DNA of 64,000 nucleotides, taken from the NCBI GenBank assembly GCA_044350425.1, contig JBILHS010000015.1, positions 4,004 to 68,003 on the forward strand. Direction: 5' to 3'. The translations under genes and the position numbers were made by a program. This document shows, piece by piece, positions 44,041-52,578 of this stretch. Position 1 is the stretch's first letter. Each line of letters opens with the position of its first letter. Source of the DNA: M3007 sp044350425. Lineage in GTDB: Bacteria; Bacteroidota; Bacteroidia; Chitinophagales; Saprospiraceae. The notes under the pieces are model-generated. The model was not told the DNA's origin, ran no database searches, and saw nothing but the letters and a program-made list of their open reading frames with translations.

Positions 44041-45147
44041 TTGAATGAAACCCCACAGCAACCAATCCCTCTGGGTGAAGCCGAAAGCCAGAAATTTGTC
44101 CGCTCCATGCGCCTTTCCCGAATGTTGCTGCCCATTGCTTTGGGGCTGGCAGGGGTAGGGTACTTGTTTTATAAGCAATTCGATATTGAAAAATTCCGGG
44201 AGATCGCATGGACAGCCCATGCATTTATCTGGATCGGTATGGCCTTCCTGCTGCTGCTGCTCAGGCATTTTTTTTATGCACTCCGACTGAAAATTTTGAC
44301 GGGAGGGGACTATTTCACCTGGCGAAAATGCCTGGAACTGATCGTGATCTGGGAATTCAGCGGGGCGCTCACCCCCACCAGCAAAGGCGGGCCCTTTGTG
44401 ATGCTGTTTGTGCTGGCCCAGGAGAAAGTACCAGCTGGCCGCACCGCTGCCGCGATCTTTTACACAATGATCTGTGATACAGGATTCTTCGTTATTCTGA
44501 TGCCGATCTTGTTGGCCATCTATGGTCCGCCGATGTTGTACCCGGGCATGAAATCCTTTTCAGATCAAAATCTGGCCTCGCAGGTCATGTTCTTCACCTA
44601 TGGGATGATGGTGATTTATTGGTCGGTTTTGATGTTTTTTGTTTTTATCAGGCCACAATATGCCAAAATCAGTCTGACCTGGCTGTCGCGACTACGCTTG
44701 CTGAAAAGATTTGCCCCGAAACTCACGCTGTTGGGGGAGGAATTTGAACTCGCTGCAACTGAAATGCGGCAACAAAATGCGGGCTACCACATCCGGGTCA
44801 TCCTGTGCGCCCTGGGTTCCTGGACCAGCAAATTTTTGATGATCAATTGCCTGATCATTGCCATTGTTCCGGGCACTCTGATCGATGGCAGCACGCAAGC
44901 CTTCATTTATGCCCGCCTGGTCGCCATGTTTATCATCATGGCATTCAGCCCGACACCGGGCGGCGCAGGCCTGGCGGAGATCGCGCTGGCAGGTTTCATT
45001 TCAGATTATGTACCCCAGGGGATCGGATTGGTGGTGGCCTTGCTTTGGCGGGGAATGGCCTATTATGGCTACCTGATCGCGGGTGCTCTGGTGGTGCCAG
45101 GCTGGATCGCGGCCAGGGTAAGTGCACGGAAAAATGCATTAACATGA
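44041..45147 (+). CDS. Lysylphosphatidylglycerol synthase TM-like/UPF0104 membrane protein
   Basis: A polytopic membrane protein with 7-8 hydrophobic segments, up to 368 residues. The conserved family pieces are FSGALTPTSKGGPFVMLFVLAQE and AFSPTPGGAGLAEIALAGFI. The family (PF03706) includes the flippase half of MprF and AglD-like proteins; the substrate here is unknown. The longest frame begins with TTG at 44041; the first in-frame ATG is 44107, giving 346 residues, and either is possible. It precedes the TPR gene with its own promoter, so it is probably a single-gene unit. Confidence 0.82.
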   Translation: MNETPQQPIPLGEAESQKFVRSMRLSRMLLPIALGLAGVGYLFYKQFDIEKFREIAWTAHAFIWIGMAFLLLLLRHFFYALRLKILTGGDYFTWRKCLELIVIWEFSGALTPTSKGGPFVMLFVLAQEKVPAGRTAAAIFYTMICDTGFFVILMPILLAIYGPPMLYPGMKSFSDQNLASQVMFFTYGMMVIYWSVLMFFVFIRPQYAKISLTWLSRLRLLKRFAPKLTLLGEEFELAATEMRQQNAGYHIRVILCALGSWTSKFLMINCLIIAIVPGTLIDGSTQAFIYARLVAMFIIMAFSPTPGGAGLAEIALAGFISDYVPQGIGLVVALLWRGMAYYGYLIAGALVVPGWIAARVSARKNALT

Positions 45148-45230
45148 GCTTTTGAACCTTTATCCGTGCAGTTTTGTCTGATTCATAAAATGCTACGCTA
45201 TAAATCAACGTTTGTGCGCCTGAAGGCACT

Positions 45231-45238
45231 TACTTTTG
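45231..45238 (+). promoter_or_regulatory. -7 promoter element before the TPR gene
   Basis: TACTTTTG matches TAnnTTTG exactly, 28 bases before the ATG at 45267. TTTG at 45211-45214 could be the -33 element, though the 16-base spacing is short. Confidence 0.55.
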
Positions 45239-45266
45239 CAATGGGTTTCCCAAATTTAATAAGCAC

Positions 45267-47090
45267 ATGAAAGTTCAATTGTTGCGCTTAGTCGCATTTG
45301 CCCTCTTGCTTTTCGGCTGCAGCCTGAACGAGCTGCATGCGCAAAGTCCTGATCCTAATCTGGCAAATCAGTATTTTTCAGACGGTGAGTTTGAAAAGGC
45401 AGCCGCTTTGTACGGGCAATTGGTAGAAAAAGAACGTCGAAGCGACTATTATTTTACCCGCTATATAGACTGCCTGACCAAACTGGAAAAATGGGACGAG
45501 GCAGAAAAATCCGTCAAAAAGCAGATCAAAGATCAGCCGGAAAACAATGGATTATATGTCACTTATGGCAGTATTTTTGAGGAACAAGGCAAAGATGAGG
45601 AGGCTAATGTGCAATACCAACGTGCCATTGACAAGATGGCAAGCGACTATGCAGCGGTTCTTCGCTTAGCCAATATGTTTCTGGGGGATTCCAAATATGA
45701 TCTGGCGATCAAAACCTACGAGCGGGGTGCTGTGCTGACCAAAGACCCCAATCGATTTTCCTATAATCTGGGTGACCTTTATCGCCGCAAGGGAGAACCG
45801 GTGAAAATGACGGAGCAATACCTGAATTCGCTGGCTTCTGACCCCGGAAAACTCCCCTCGCTTCAGACCATTTTCGCCCGTTCACTGGGGCCCGAAGATA
45901 TGGTGGAATTGCAAACCCAACTGTATGTCCGCATTCAGGAAAACGAAAATCCTGATTTTGTAGAATTGCTCGCATGGTCGTTTGTGCAACGGAAGGATTT
46001 TAAAAGCGCCCTGCGGCAATACAAAGCCCTGGATAAACGCCTCAGCGAGAGCGGCCAACGCATCATGCGGGTGGCCGACGAGGCTGCGGAGGCACGGGAT
46101 TTTGAAACAGCGATCGCTGCTTATGAATACGTAATTCTGGATAAAGGCCAGACCAGCCCATTCTTTTACGACGCCAAACGCGAGGCCATGCAGTGCCGCC
46201 GCCGGAAGGTCACAGAGGGATTTAATTACACGCAACAAGACCTGACCACCCTGGAATCTGAATATGAGTCTTTCTTGTCCCAATATGGCAAAAACCACCT
46301 GAGTTCCTCCATCATCATGCAATTGGCTGAATTGGAGGCACTGTATCTGAGGAACCTGCCGAAGGCTATTGCATATCTGGAAGAACTCAAGCTGATGCCC
46401 GGTTTGCGTCAGGATGTTATGGCGCGGCTAAAAATTAACCTGGGCGACTATTATCTGATGAACGGCGATATCTGGGAAAGTACCTTGTTGTATAGTCAGG
46501 TAGACAAAGCTTTCAAGGAGGACACCATTGGTCAGGAAGCGCGGTTCAAGAATGCCAGGCTTTCTTATTTCAATGGCGATTTCCAATGGGCTCAGGCGCA
46601 ATTCGACATTCTCAAGTCGGCTACGTCGAAGCTTATCTCTAATGATGCACTCGACCTTTCTGTGTTCATTATGGACAACCTGAACCTGGACACCACTTCC
46701 GATGCCATTTCGCTCTATGCAGCGGCAGAACTTTTTGTCCTGCAGAACCGCTATGAAGATGCTTTCCTCAAGCTGGATACCCTGGCTACCCAATTCCCGG
46801 AACACTCCCTGCAGGATGATATTCTCTATTTGAAAGCAAAGATCTGGGACAAACAACGCGACTATGCCAAGGCTATCCCGTTGTACCAGGAGGTGGCCGA
46901 TAAATACAAGGAAGATATCCGCGCCGACAATGCGCTTTTTGCCCTAGCCGAGATCTACGAACTAAAATTGAATGATCTGGAAAAGGCCAAAGAGATCTAT
47001 GAAAAGATATTCCTCGACTACTCTGGCAGTGTTTATGCGGTGGATGCCCGCAAAAGGTTTAGGGTTTTGAGGGGAGATAAGGTGCAGTAG
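45267..47090 (+). CDS. Exported tetratricopeptide repeat protein
   Basis: A 607-residue protein with an N-terminal export signal. LLLFGCS could be a lipobox, while HAQ nine residues later would suit signal peptidase I, so the anchoring is ambiguous. The rest is a run of TPR-like helices: NQYFSDGEFEKAAALYGQL (~residue 35), LRLANMFLGDSKYDLAIKTYERG, DLYRRKGEPVKMTEQYLNSL, and near the C terminus LYLKAKIWDKQRDYAKAIPLYQEV and LEKAKEIYEKIFLDY. Likely a periplasmic scaffold. It has its own promoter and pheS follows after ~210 bases. Confidence 0.85.
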   Translation: MKVQLLRLVAFALLLFGCSLNELHAQSPDPNLANQYFSDGEFEKAAALYGQLVEKERRSDYYFTRYIDCLTKLEKWDEAEKSVKKQIKDQPENNGLYVTYGSIFEEQGKDEEANVQYQRAIDKMASDYAAVLRLANMFLGDSKYDLAIKTYERGAVLTKDPNRFSYNLGDLYRRKGEPVKMTEQYLNSLASDPGKLPSLQTIFARSLGPEDMVELQTQLYVRIQENENPDFVELLAWSFVQRKDFKSALRQYKALDKRLSESGQRIMRVADEAAEARDFETAIAAYEYVILDKGQTSPFFYDAKREAMQCRRRKVTEGFNYTQQDLTTLESEYESFLSQYGKNHLSSSIIMQLAELEALYLRNLPKAIAYLEELKLMPGLRQDVMARLKINLGDYYLMNGDIWESTLLYSQVDKAFKEDTIGQEARFKNARLSYFNGDFQWAQAQFDILKSATSKLISNDALDLSVFIMDNLNLDTTSDAISLYAAAELFVLQNRYEDAFLKLDTLATQFPEHSLQDDILYLKAKIWDKQRDYAKAIPLYQEVADKYKEDIRADNALFALAEIYELKLNDLEKAKEIYEKIFLDYSGSVYAVDARKRFRVLRGDKVQ

Positions 47091-47156
47091 CGGGGCATTT
47101 AAAGTAAAATTGGAAGCCAGCCTCTAAGGAATTTTTCCAAACTTTGCCCCTTGAAA

Positions 47157-47216
47157 CAGGAGTGTTCCCGAATTTTGGCAGTTGAGCTTGATTGCAAAAA
47201 TCCGGGATCACTCCTG
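47157..47216. repeat. 60-base hairpin between the TPR gene and pheS
   Basis: CAGGAGTGTTCCCGAATTTTG pairs with CAAAAATCCGGGATCACTCCTG with a few mismatches around a short loop. It lies ~90 bases before the pheS start, after an AAACTTTG element (near-consensus promoter), so it could be in the pheS leader. No leader peptide rich in Phe was seen. Confidence 0.55.
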
Positions 47217-47302
47217 CTTTATTTCAAATTAATCAGGCTACGGCCCATTGTAAGGCCCTCCTTCGGTAAATCGATGGCGGGTAAAAGCGTACTACGTACA
47301 TC

Positions 47303-48334
47303 ATGGCAGATATCTTCGAAAAAGTCGAACAAGTCCTTGCAGAAATAGCCACCCAATCGCCAGCAAATGCGGCAGAATTGGAAAGCTTTCGTATCCAATA
47401 CCTTGGCACCAAAGGCCTGATCAAGAGCCTGATGGAAGAAATGCGCAACGTGCCCAATGAGCGCAAACGCGACTTCGGGCAGCTCATGAATCGCCTCAAA
47501 CAAGAGGCTGAAGCCAAGCACGATGCGCTCAAAGAAAGTTTCGAAAGTCAATCGCAGGGGGCTGCTGCACAGGCCATCGACCTCAGCGCTCCCGGCGAAC
47601 CGCTTCCGCTGGGCTCCCGTCACCCGGTAGCGGTGACCATGAATAGAATCGTAGATATCTTCACCCGTATGGGTTTTAGCGTCGTAGACGGCCCGGAAAT
47701 AGAGGACGACTGGCACAACTTCACGGCCATGAACACGCCGGAAGATCACCCGGCCAGGGATATGCAGGACACGTTTTACGTGGTGGATGCGCCGGGCATG
47801 CTGTTGCGCACCCACACCTCGCCCGTACAAGCCCGCGTGATGGAAAAACGGCAGCCGCCGATCCGAATCATCGCTCCGGGACGGGTATATCGGAACGAGA
47901 CGATCTCTACGCGCTCTCACGCGCAATTCCACCAGGTAGAAGGGCTATACATTGACGAAGGTGTGTCGTTTGCTGATCTGAAGCAGACCTTGCTGTACTT
48001 CGCGCAGGAGATGTTTGGTGCGACGAAGATCCGGTTGCGGCCTTCATTTTTCCCATTCACAGAGCCCTCTGCGGAGATGGACATTTGGCTGGGTACGGAA
48101 ACAGAAAAAAATGCCCGTCTGACCAAAGGCACCGGCTGGCTGGAAATACTCGGTTGCGGTATGGTAGACCCACAGGTGCTTGAAAATTGCGGCATCGATT
48201 CTAAAAAATACAGCGGCTTTGCGTTCGGCATGGGCATAGAACGCCAGGCTTTGCGGTTGTACGAGATCGGCGATATCCGCTTGTTGTTTGAAAATGATGT
48301 GCGCTTTTTGAGGCAGTTTTCTGCAGCGATGTAA
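47303..48334 (+). CDS. pheS: Phenylalanyl-tRNA synthetase alpha subunit
   Basis: A 343-residue class II aminoacyl-tRNA synthetase catalytic subunit. The N-terminal coiled coil covers residues ~1-95. Motif 2 region: RVYRNETISTRSHAQFHQVEG and RLRPSFFPFTEPSAEMDIW. Motif 3: GFAFGMGIERQALRLYEIGDIR. It charges tRNA-Phe together with PheT, which is not in the window, so the operon is split. Start ATG 47303 (MADIFEKVEQVLAE) agrees with the family N terminus. Confidence 0.95.
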   Translation: MADIFEKVEQVLAEIATQSPANAAELESFRIQYLGTKGLIKSLMEEMRNVPNERKRDFGQLMNRLKQEAEAKHDALKESFESQSQGAAAQAIDLSAPGEPLPLGSRHPVAVTMNRIVDIFTRMGFSVVDGPEIEDDWHNFTAMNTPEDHPARDMQDTFYVVDAPGMLLRTHTSPVQARVMEKRQPPIRIIAPGRVYRNETISTRSHAQFHQVEGLYIDEGVSFADLKQTLLYFAQEMFGATKIRLRPSFFPFTEPSAEMDIWLGTETEKNARLTKGTGWLEILGCGMVDPQVLENCGIDSKKYSGFAFGMGIERQALRLYEIGDIRLLFENDVRFLRQFSAAM

Positions 48335-48342
48335 TTTTTTAA

Positions 48343-48504
48343 CGGGGCTGTCTCAAATAGGGATTTCTAAATTTCAGCGAGAAATAATTTGTTGAATTAT
48401 CACGATTGAAACCTATAAGGTTTTTAAAACCTTATAGGTTTTCCTTCAATTCAAATTAATTATCGCAATAAACACGAAATCTGTTCTTTTGAGACACCCC
48501 CATT
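48343..48504. repeat. Inverted repeat with central CCTATAAGG palindrome between pheS and the MFS gene
   Basis: The outer ends (TGTCTCAAA with TTTGAGACA) enclose a perfect 33-bp palindrome at 48409-48441: AAACCTATAAGGTTTT, T, then its exact complement. The core is repeated with one base change at 52645-52677. It lies between convergent genes and may also terminate transcription. Confidence 0.7.
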
Positions 48505-48518
48505 AAAGCCACCAAAAT

Positions 48519-49790
48519 CTACCGCGCCCGGTATCCCCGCATCGCATAATACAAAATATACAGGTAGCAAGGCAGCATCAACACCGGAAACGCCGCCTGG
48601 TACCCAATGCTTTTTTCCAGCAAACCATACACCTGCGGGATGATCGCGCCGCCCGCAATACCCATCACCAGCCAGGCAGAACCAATCTGCGTGAATCGCC
48701 CCAGGCCATTGATCGCCAAGGGAAAAATGGCCGGCCACATAACTGCATTGGCCAGACCTAGCAGCGCAATACAAGAAACCGCTGTTGAACCCGTCGTGAA
48801 ATAAGTCAATACCGTGAGCAAGGCGCCCAGTATGGCCGAATACTTTAGGAAATCCTGTTGCGCAATGTATTTCGGGATCAAAAGAATGTTCAGCACATAG
48901 CCCAGCAACATGGCTGCCAGGGTGAACGTGGTAAAATACTTGGTCTGGTCGAGGTCAAAACCCAAAGATTTCCCATAGATACCAATGACATCGCCAGCCA
49001 TCACTTCTGCGCCGACGTACACGAAGATCGCGATCGCGCCCATCACCAGATGCGGGAATTGCCACACGTTGGTACGTCCGGCGGCAAGTTTGGTCTGGGC
49101 TTCATCTCCGGAATCAGCAGTGGTATCAATTTCAGGAAGGGAAGATCGACGGATCATCTGGGCCAGTACCGCCAGCACGATGGCCATCACCATGTAGGGT
49201 GCAACCACCCGACCGGACAATTGGTTGAGCAGGTCAGTTTTAACCGCTGCATCGGTGGCCGCATTGATCTGTGTTTCGATGGCGGTTGCATTTTTCAATA
49301 CAATACTGCTCAGGATCAGCGGACTCAGAATACCTGCTACTTTATTGCAGATGCCCATGATGCTGATACGCTGTGCCGCGCTATCGATCGGCCCGATAAT
49401 GCTGATGTAAGGATTGGAGGCGGTTTGCAACAAGGCCAGTCCCATACCCTGAACAAAAAGTCCCAGCAAAAACAGCGGAAAAGCCCTGGCCTGTGCTGCA
49501 GGAATAAAGATCAGACAGCCCACCGCCATGACCAGGAGTCCCCAGGCCATGCCGTTTTTGAATCCGGTAGTTTTTAGAATTTTGGAAGATGGAATTGCGA
49601 GGAAAAAGTAGCTGATGTAAAACGCGAAAGTGACGAACAGGGCCTGTAAAGTGTCCAGTTCACAGGCCAGTTTCAGAAAAGGAATCAGGGTGCCGTTTAG
49701 CCAGGTGACAAAGCCAAAAATGAAGAAGAGCAGGCCGATGATGCTGATCTGGTAAAGATAGCTGCTGCCACGGGTGGTAGAATTTTGCAT
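48519..49790 (-). CDS. Sugar MFS transporter of the FucP/GluP (FHS) family
   Basis: A 423-residue inner membrane symporter with twelve hydrophobic helices. Family segments are FFIFGFVTWLNGTLIPFLK at helix 1, GMGLALLQTASNPYISIIGP, and SAAQRISIMGICNKVAG, as in glucose/galactose and N-acetylglucosamine transporters (GluP/NagP). The sugar cannot be distinguished by eye. It stands alone on the minus strand opposite to pheS, with no adjacent sugar catabolic gene. Confidence 0.9.
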   Translation of the reverse strand: MQNSTTRGSSYLYQISIIGLLFFIFGFVTWLNGTLIPFLKLACELDTLQALFVTFAFYISYFFLAIPSSKILKTTGFKNGMAWGLLVMAVGCLIFIPAAQARAFPLFLLGLFVQGMGLALLQTASNPYISIIGPIDSAAQRISIMGICNKVAGILSPLILSSIVLKNATAIETQINAATDAAVKTDLLNQLSGRVVAPYMVMAIVLAVLAQMIRRSSLPEIDTTADSGDEAQTKLAAGRTNVWQFPHLVMGAIAIFVYVGAEVMAGDVIGIYGKSLGFDLDQTKYFTTFTLAAMLLGYVLNILLIPKYIAQQDFLKYSAILGALLTVLTYFTTGSTAVSCIALLGLANAVMWPAIFPLAINGLGRFTQIGSAWLVMGIAGGAIIPQVYGLLEKSIGYQAAFPVLMLPCYLYILYYAMRGYRAR

Positions 49791-49911
49791 AGGTTAGTCG
49801 TTTTGCGTTGGAAGGTAAAGGGGGCAAGTTAGTAGGTTGGGATTGACTTTGTTTGAATTTTTTGGGATACAGTAACGCTTGTTACCTTGCTTCCTTAAAA
49901 CCACATTCCCC

Positions 49912-51828
49912 ATGCTTGAATCTTCTGTTGAAATTGGTGCAGAGATCTTTTTCGGTCTGGTTAAAAAGGCCTATTCCGGCCTATCTGGTTATGCACAGGA
50001 GCACGATTTTTTCAAAACAGCTACCCGTAAATACATCAAAAACCTGCGCGAAGACTTTGGCGAAGTGCGGGTGCTGGGCATGAAAGAACGTGTGCCGCTC
50101 GAAAGTCTTTATGTTCGCGCCAATGTGCTTGAAAAACTCCAGGTCCGCTCTGGTGTTCTGCCTGAGGAAATGGAACAGAATCGTGCCATGTTCCTTTCGG
50201 CCTTTGGAAAAACGCTTGAAACGGTGGACGGAGAGGAGGTTATTAATAAAAATGAAAACCTAATCGTCCTCGGAAAGCCCGGCGCAGGTAAGACCACCTA
50301 CCTGAAATACCTGACGCTGCGCATGACCTCAAAGGACAAAGACAGCAAAATCAAACAGCGCAGGTTGCCGATTTTTATCACGTTGCATGAGTTTGCCAAA
50401 AGCGGAAAGTCCCTGCTGGATTACATGGTGGAGCAGTTTGGGCTTTGTGGTTTTGAGGATGCCAAACCCTTTATTGAGCGAATGCTTTCCAATGGAGATT
50501 GTATGGTGCTGCTGGATGGTCTCGATGAGGTGAGTCGGGAAACGAACCTGGATGCTGTGATTCAGGAAGTGACCGATTTCACGCGTCGTTATCGGGAGAG
50601 CCGGTTTGTGGTGAGTTGCCGTGTAGCAGTGTACAACCACTCGTTTCCAAAGTTCAAAGAAGTGGAAATTGCTGATTTTAACAAAGCGCAGATTGAAGAC
50701 TTTGTTGGCAAATACTTTCAAAAGGAACCTGAAACAGGGATGGAATGCTGGGGAAAGCTGCAAGAAACCCAGCCCTTGTTAGAAATGGCTTCTGCTCCTT
50801 TGCTGCTTACTTTGCTTTGTATCACTTACGACGAGCGACAGGATTTTCCGGCCAATCGCGCCTTGCTTTATGGTCGGGCTATGGATGCACTGCTCAACCG
50901 ATGGGATGCTTCAAGGCGAATCAAGCGGGACAAATTATACAAGGATCTGGACGAACCGCGACTACTTAACCTGCTTTCGCGTTTGGCAGCAGGCTATTTT
51001 GAGGAAAACATTTACTTTTTCAGAGAAGAAGACCTGCACCGCCAGATCGGCAATTTTCTAGTCGATCAATTTGGAGAAGAGGCTCGAACTAAAGGCGCTT
51101 TGGTCTTACAAGACATTGAGCAGCATTATGGGTTGATTGTACGGCGCTCGCAGTACGCTTTTTCGTTTTCGCATTTGACTTTTATGGAGTATTTCACGGC
51201 CCAGTATGTGGTGGATAAAGCCTTGGGCGGTTCTGTGAACGGGTTGATTGAAAGCCATTTTCGCGAGGACCGCTGGCTGGAAGTTTTTGTACTCACTGCG
51301 GGGAAATTGGGGCATGGTGCTGACGAATTCCTTTTGAAATTGCAAAGGAAGAACAGGGAGATAATTCGTGAAGTGCCGGAGTTGGAAACCTTGTTGCAGG
51401 CAATTCAGGCCGCGATTCTTCCAAGGGATAGCAATTATTCAAAGGAGGGAAGGGAGGCTATGGGAGTAGTGCTTGCACTAGGTCGTACTCGTAACGTAAC
51501 ACAGAAACGAGTCCGAAAACAAGCCCAGAATCAACACCTTAATTTTAAATTACAACTTGCCGGTTATCTTGCTCGCAGCCTTGCTCTTCACATCGATCAT
51601 ACTCTTGGCCATACCCTTGATTTTGATAAGTACCTTGATCTTGACCTAGTGAATCTTAATGCTTACAGACGGCAGGCCAATATCTTCAACACACAAATAA
51701 TTTCAAAAATATCATCCTACTTAGAAGGAAATATTTGGATTGTCAAATGCCTAAACTCCGGAGCCACAGTCTCAGCCAAAGCACGGGAGCATGTGCTGGC
51801 TGGCCTTTTCAGGCCAGAAGGAGCGTGA
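49912..51828 (+). CDS. NACHT-domain NTPase (candidate bacterial NLR-like defence protein)
   Basis: A 638-residue STAND-type ATPase. Residues ~1-115 are a helical N-terminal segment with EVRVLGMKERVPLESLYV, found ahead of NACHT in bacterial homologues. Walker A is GKPGAGKTT (121-129), Walker B is MVLLDGLDE (198-206), sensor-like SRFVVSCR follows, and a winged-helix region with FSFSHLTFMEYFTAQYV lies around residue 420. The C-terminal ~200 residues are helical without a recognised effector domain. Known bNACHT proteins protect against phage; that role here is inference. I prefer ATG 49912; an in-frame ATG at 49879 adds 11 residues. A toxin-antitoxin-like pair follows. Confidence 0.85.
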   Translation: MLESSVEIGAEIFFGLVKKAYSGLSGYAQEHDFFKTATRKYIKNLREDFGEVRVLGMKERVPLESLYVRANVLEKLQVRSGVLPEEMEQNRAMFLSAFGKTLETVDGEEVINKNENLIVLGKPGAGKTTYLKYLTLRMTSKDKDSKIKQRRLPIFITLHEFAKSGKSLLDYMVEQFGLCGFEDAKPFIERMLSNGDCMVLLDGLDEVSRETNLDAVIQEVTDFTRRYRESRFVVSCRVAVYNHSFPKFKEVEIADFNKAQIEDFVGKYFQKEPETGMECWGKLQETQPLLEMASAPLLLTLLCITYDERQDFPANRALLYGRAMDALLNRWDASRRIKRDKLYKDLDEPRLLNLLSRLAAGYFEENIYFFREEDLHRQIGNFLVDQFGEEARTKGALVLQDIEQHYGLIVRRSQYAFSFSHLTFMEYFTAQYVVDKALGGSVNGLIESHFREDRWLEVFVLTAGKLGHGADEFLLKLQRKNREIIREVPELETLLQAIQAAILPRDSNYSKEGREAMGVVLALGRTRNVTQKRVRKQAQNQHLNFKLQLAGYLARSLALHIDHTLGHTLDFDKYLDLDLVNLNAYRRQANIFNTQIISKISSYLEGNIWIVKCLNSGATVSAKAREHVLAGLFRPEGA

Positions 51829-51859
51829 GAAGTGACACTTTTTCAAAAAGTATCACTTC
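51829..51859. repeat. Hairpin between the NACHT gene and the DUF433 gene
   Basis: GAAGTGACACTTTTT and AAAAAGTATCACTTC pair with one mismatch around a single C. It begins directly after the NACHT stop. It could be a terminator or an operator for the following promoter; no U-tract follows. Confidence 0.55.
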
Positions 51860-51877
51860 ACGTCAGCAAAAAAACCT

Positions 51878-51885
51878 TATTTTTG
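51878..51885 (+). promoter_or_regulatory. -7 promoter element for the DUF433/DUF5615 pair
   Basis: TATTTTTG matches TAnnTTTG exactly, 19 bases before the DUF433 ATG. The pair therefore probably has its own promoter separate from the NACHT gene. Confidence 0.5.
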
Positions 51886-51904
51886 TAACCTTATCGAACT
51901 TGTC

Positions 51905-52144
51905 ATGCAGCAAACTTCCCGGTACATCATCTCTGACCCAGAAATTCTAGGTGGCACACCTGTTTTCAAGGGCACGCGTGTGCCAATTTCCATACTATTC
52001 GAGTACCTGCAACAAAGCACAGTAGAGGAGTTTTTAAAAGGCTACCCACACATTAGCCGTGAAATGGTGAACGCTGTCATTTCCATTGCAGCGCAAAGTT
52101 TTTCAGTCAAAAGCCGACCCGCTTCTTATGAAAGTGCTGCTTGA
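51905..52144 (+). CDS. DUF433 protein, VapB45-like antitoxin candidate
   Basis: A 79-residue protein with the DUF433 core DPEILGGTPVFKGTRVPISILFEYL (residues ~11-35) and a winged-helix-like remainder ending in ...SRPASYESAA. DUF433 proteins pair with DUF5615 PIN-like toxins; the M. tuberculosis VapB45/VapC45 system is the described example. The downstream DUF5615 gene overlaps it by 17 bases, the usual translational coupling of such pairs. It differs clearly from the orphan DUF433 at 34753. Confidence 0.85.
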   Translation: MQQTSRYIISDPEILGGTPVFKGTRVPISILFEYLQQSTVEEFLKGYPHISREMVNAVISIAAQSFSVKSRPASYESAA

Positions 52145-52529
52145 CGAACAAATTGATTTCCGGATGAAGGGACATTTGGCAGGCTTTGAGGTATTCACTT
52201 TACATGACTTTGGGTGGCTTGGTTTAAAAAATGGAGAACTCCGGGAAGCTATGCATGGCGAGGATTTTCAATTTTTGGTTACTGCGGACAAGAATATGCC
52301 TTTTCAACAAAACCTGGAAAAGCTGAGGTTCACTTTGCTGTTGCTTGACACACCATTTTTACTCTGGACTTTTCAGGAGATGTTTGTGCCAAAATTGAGA
52401 GACTTCCTACAAGGTTACCCTGAACCGTTACCCAGAATCGTTCATTTTTCAGTCGATGGCCTTAGCAACGGCGGTAAGAAAAATGCATTGTTGCAAATGG
52501 TCGGCCCAGAGCAGATTTTGTTTTTGTAA
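52128..52529 (+). CDS. DUF5615 PIN-like protein, VapC45-like toxin candidate
   Basis: A 133-residue protein beginning MKVLLDEQIDFRMKGHL, with the conserved early Asp/Glu of DUF5615, and VTADKNMPFQQN, the second acidic motif typical of PIN-like nucleases. The start ATG 52128 overlaps the end of the DUF433 gene and is chosen over an in-frame ATG at 52086 because of the family N terminus. It is expected to be an RNase neutralised by the DUF433 partner; activity is inferred from family only. Confidence 0.83.
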   Translation: MKVLLDEQIDFRMKGHLAGFEVFTLHDFGWLGLKNGELREAMHGEDFQFLVTADKNMPFQQNLEKLRFTLLLLDTPFLLWTFQEMFVPKLRDFLQGYPEPLPRIVHFSVDGLSNGGKKNALLQMVGPEQILFL

Positions 52530-52578
52530 CGAAGAAGACTTCCTTCCCTACCTTTCATCCCGAAAAAACTACCCATCC

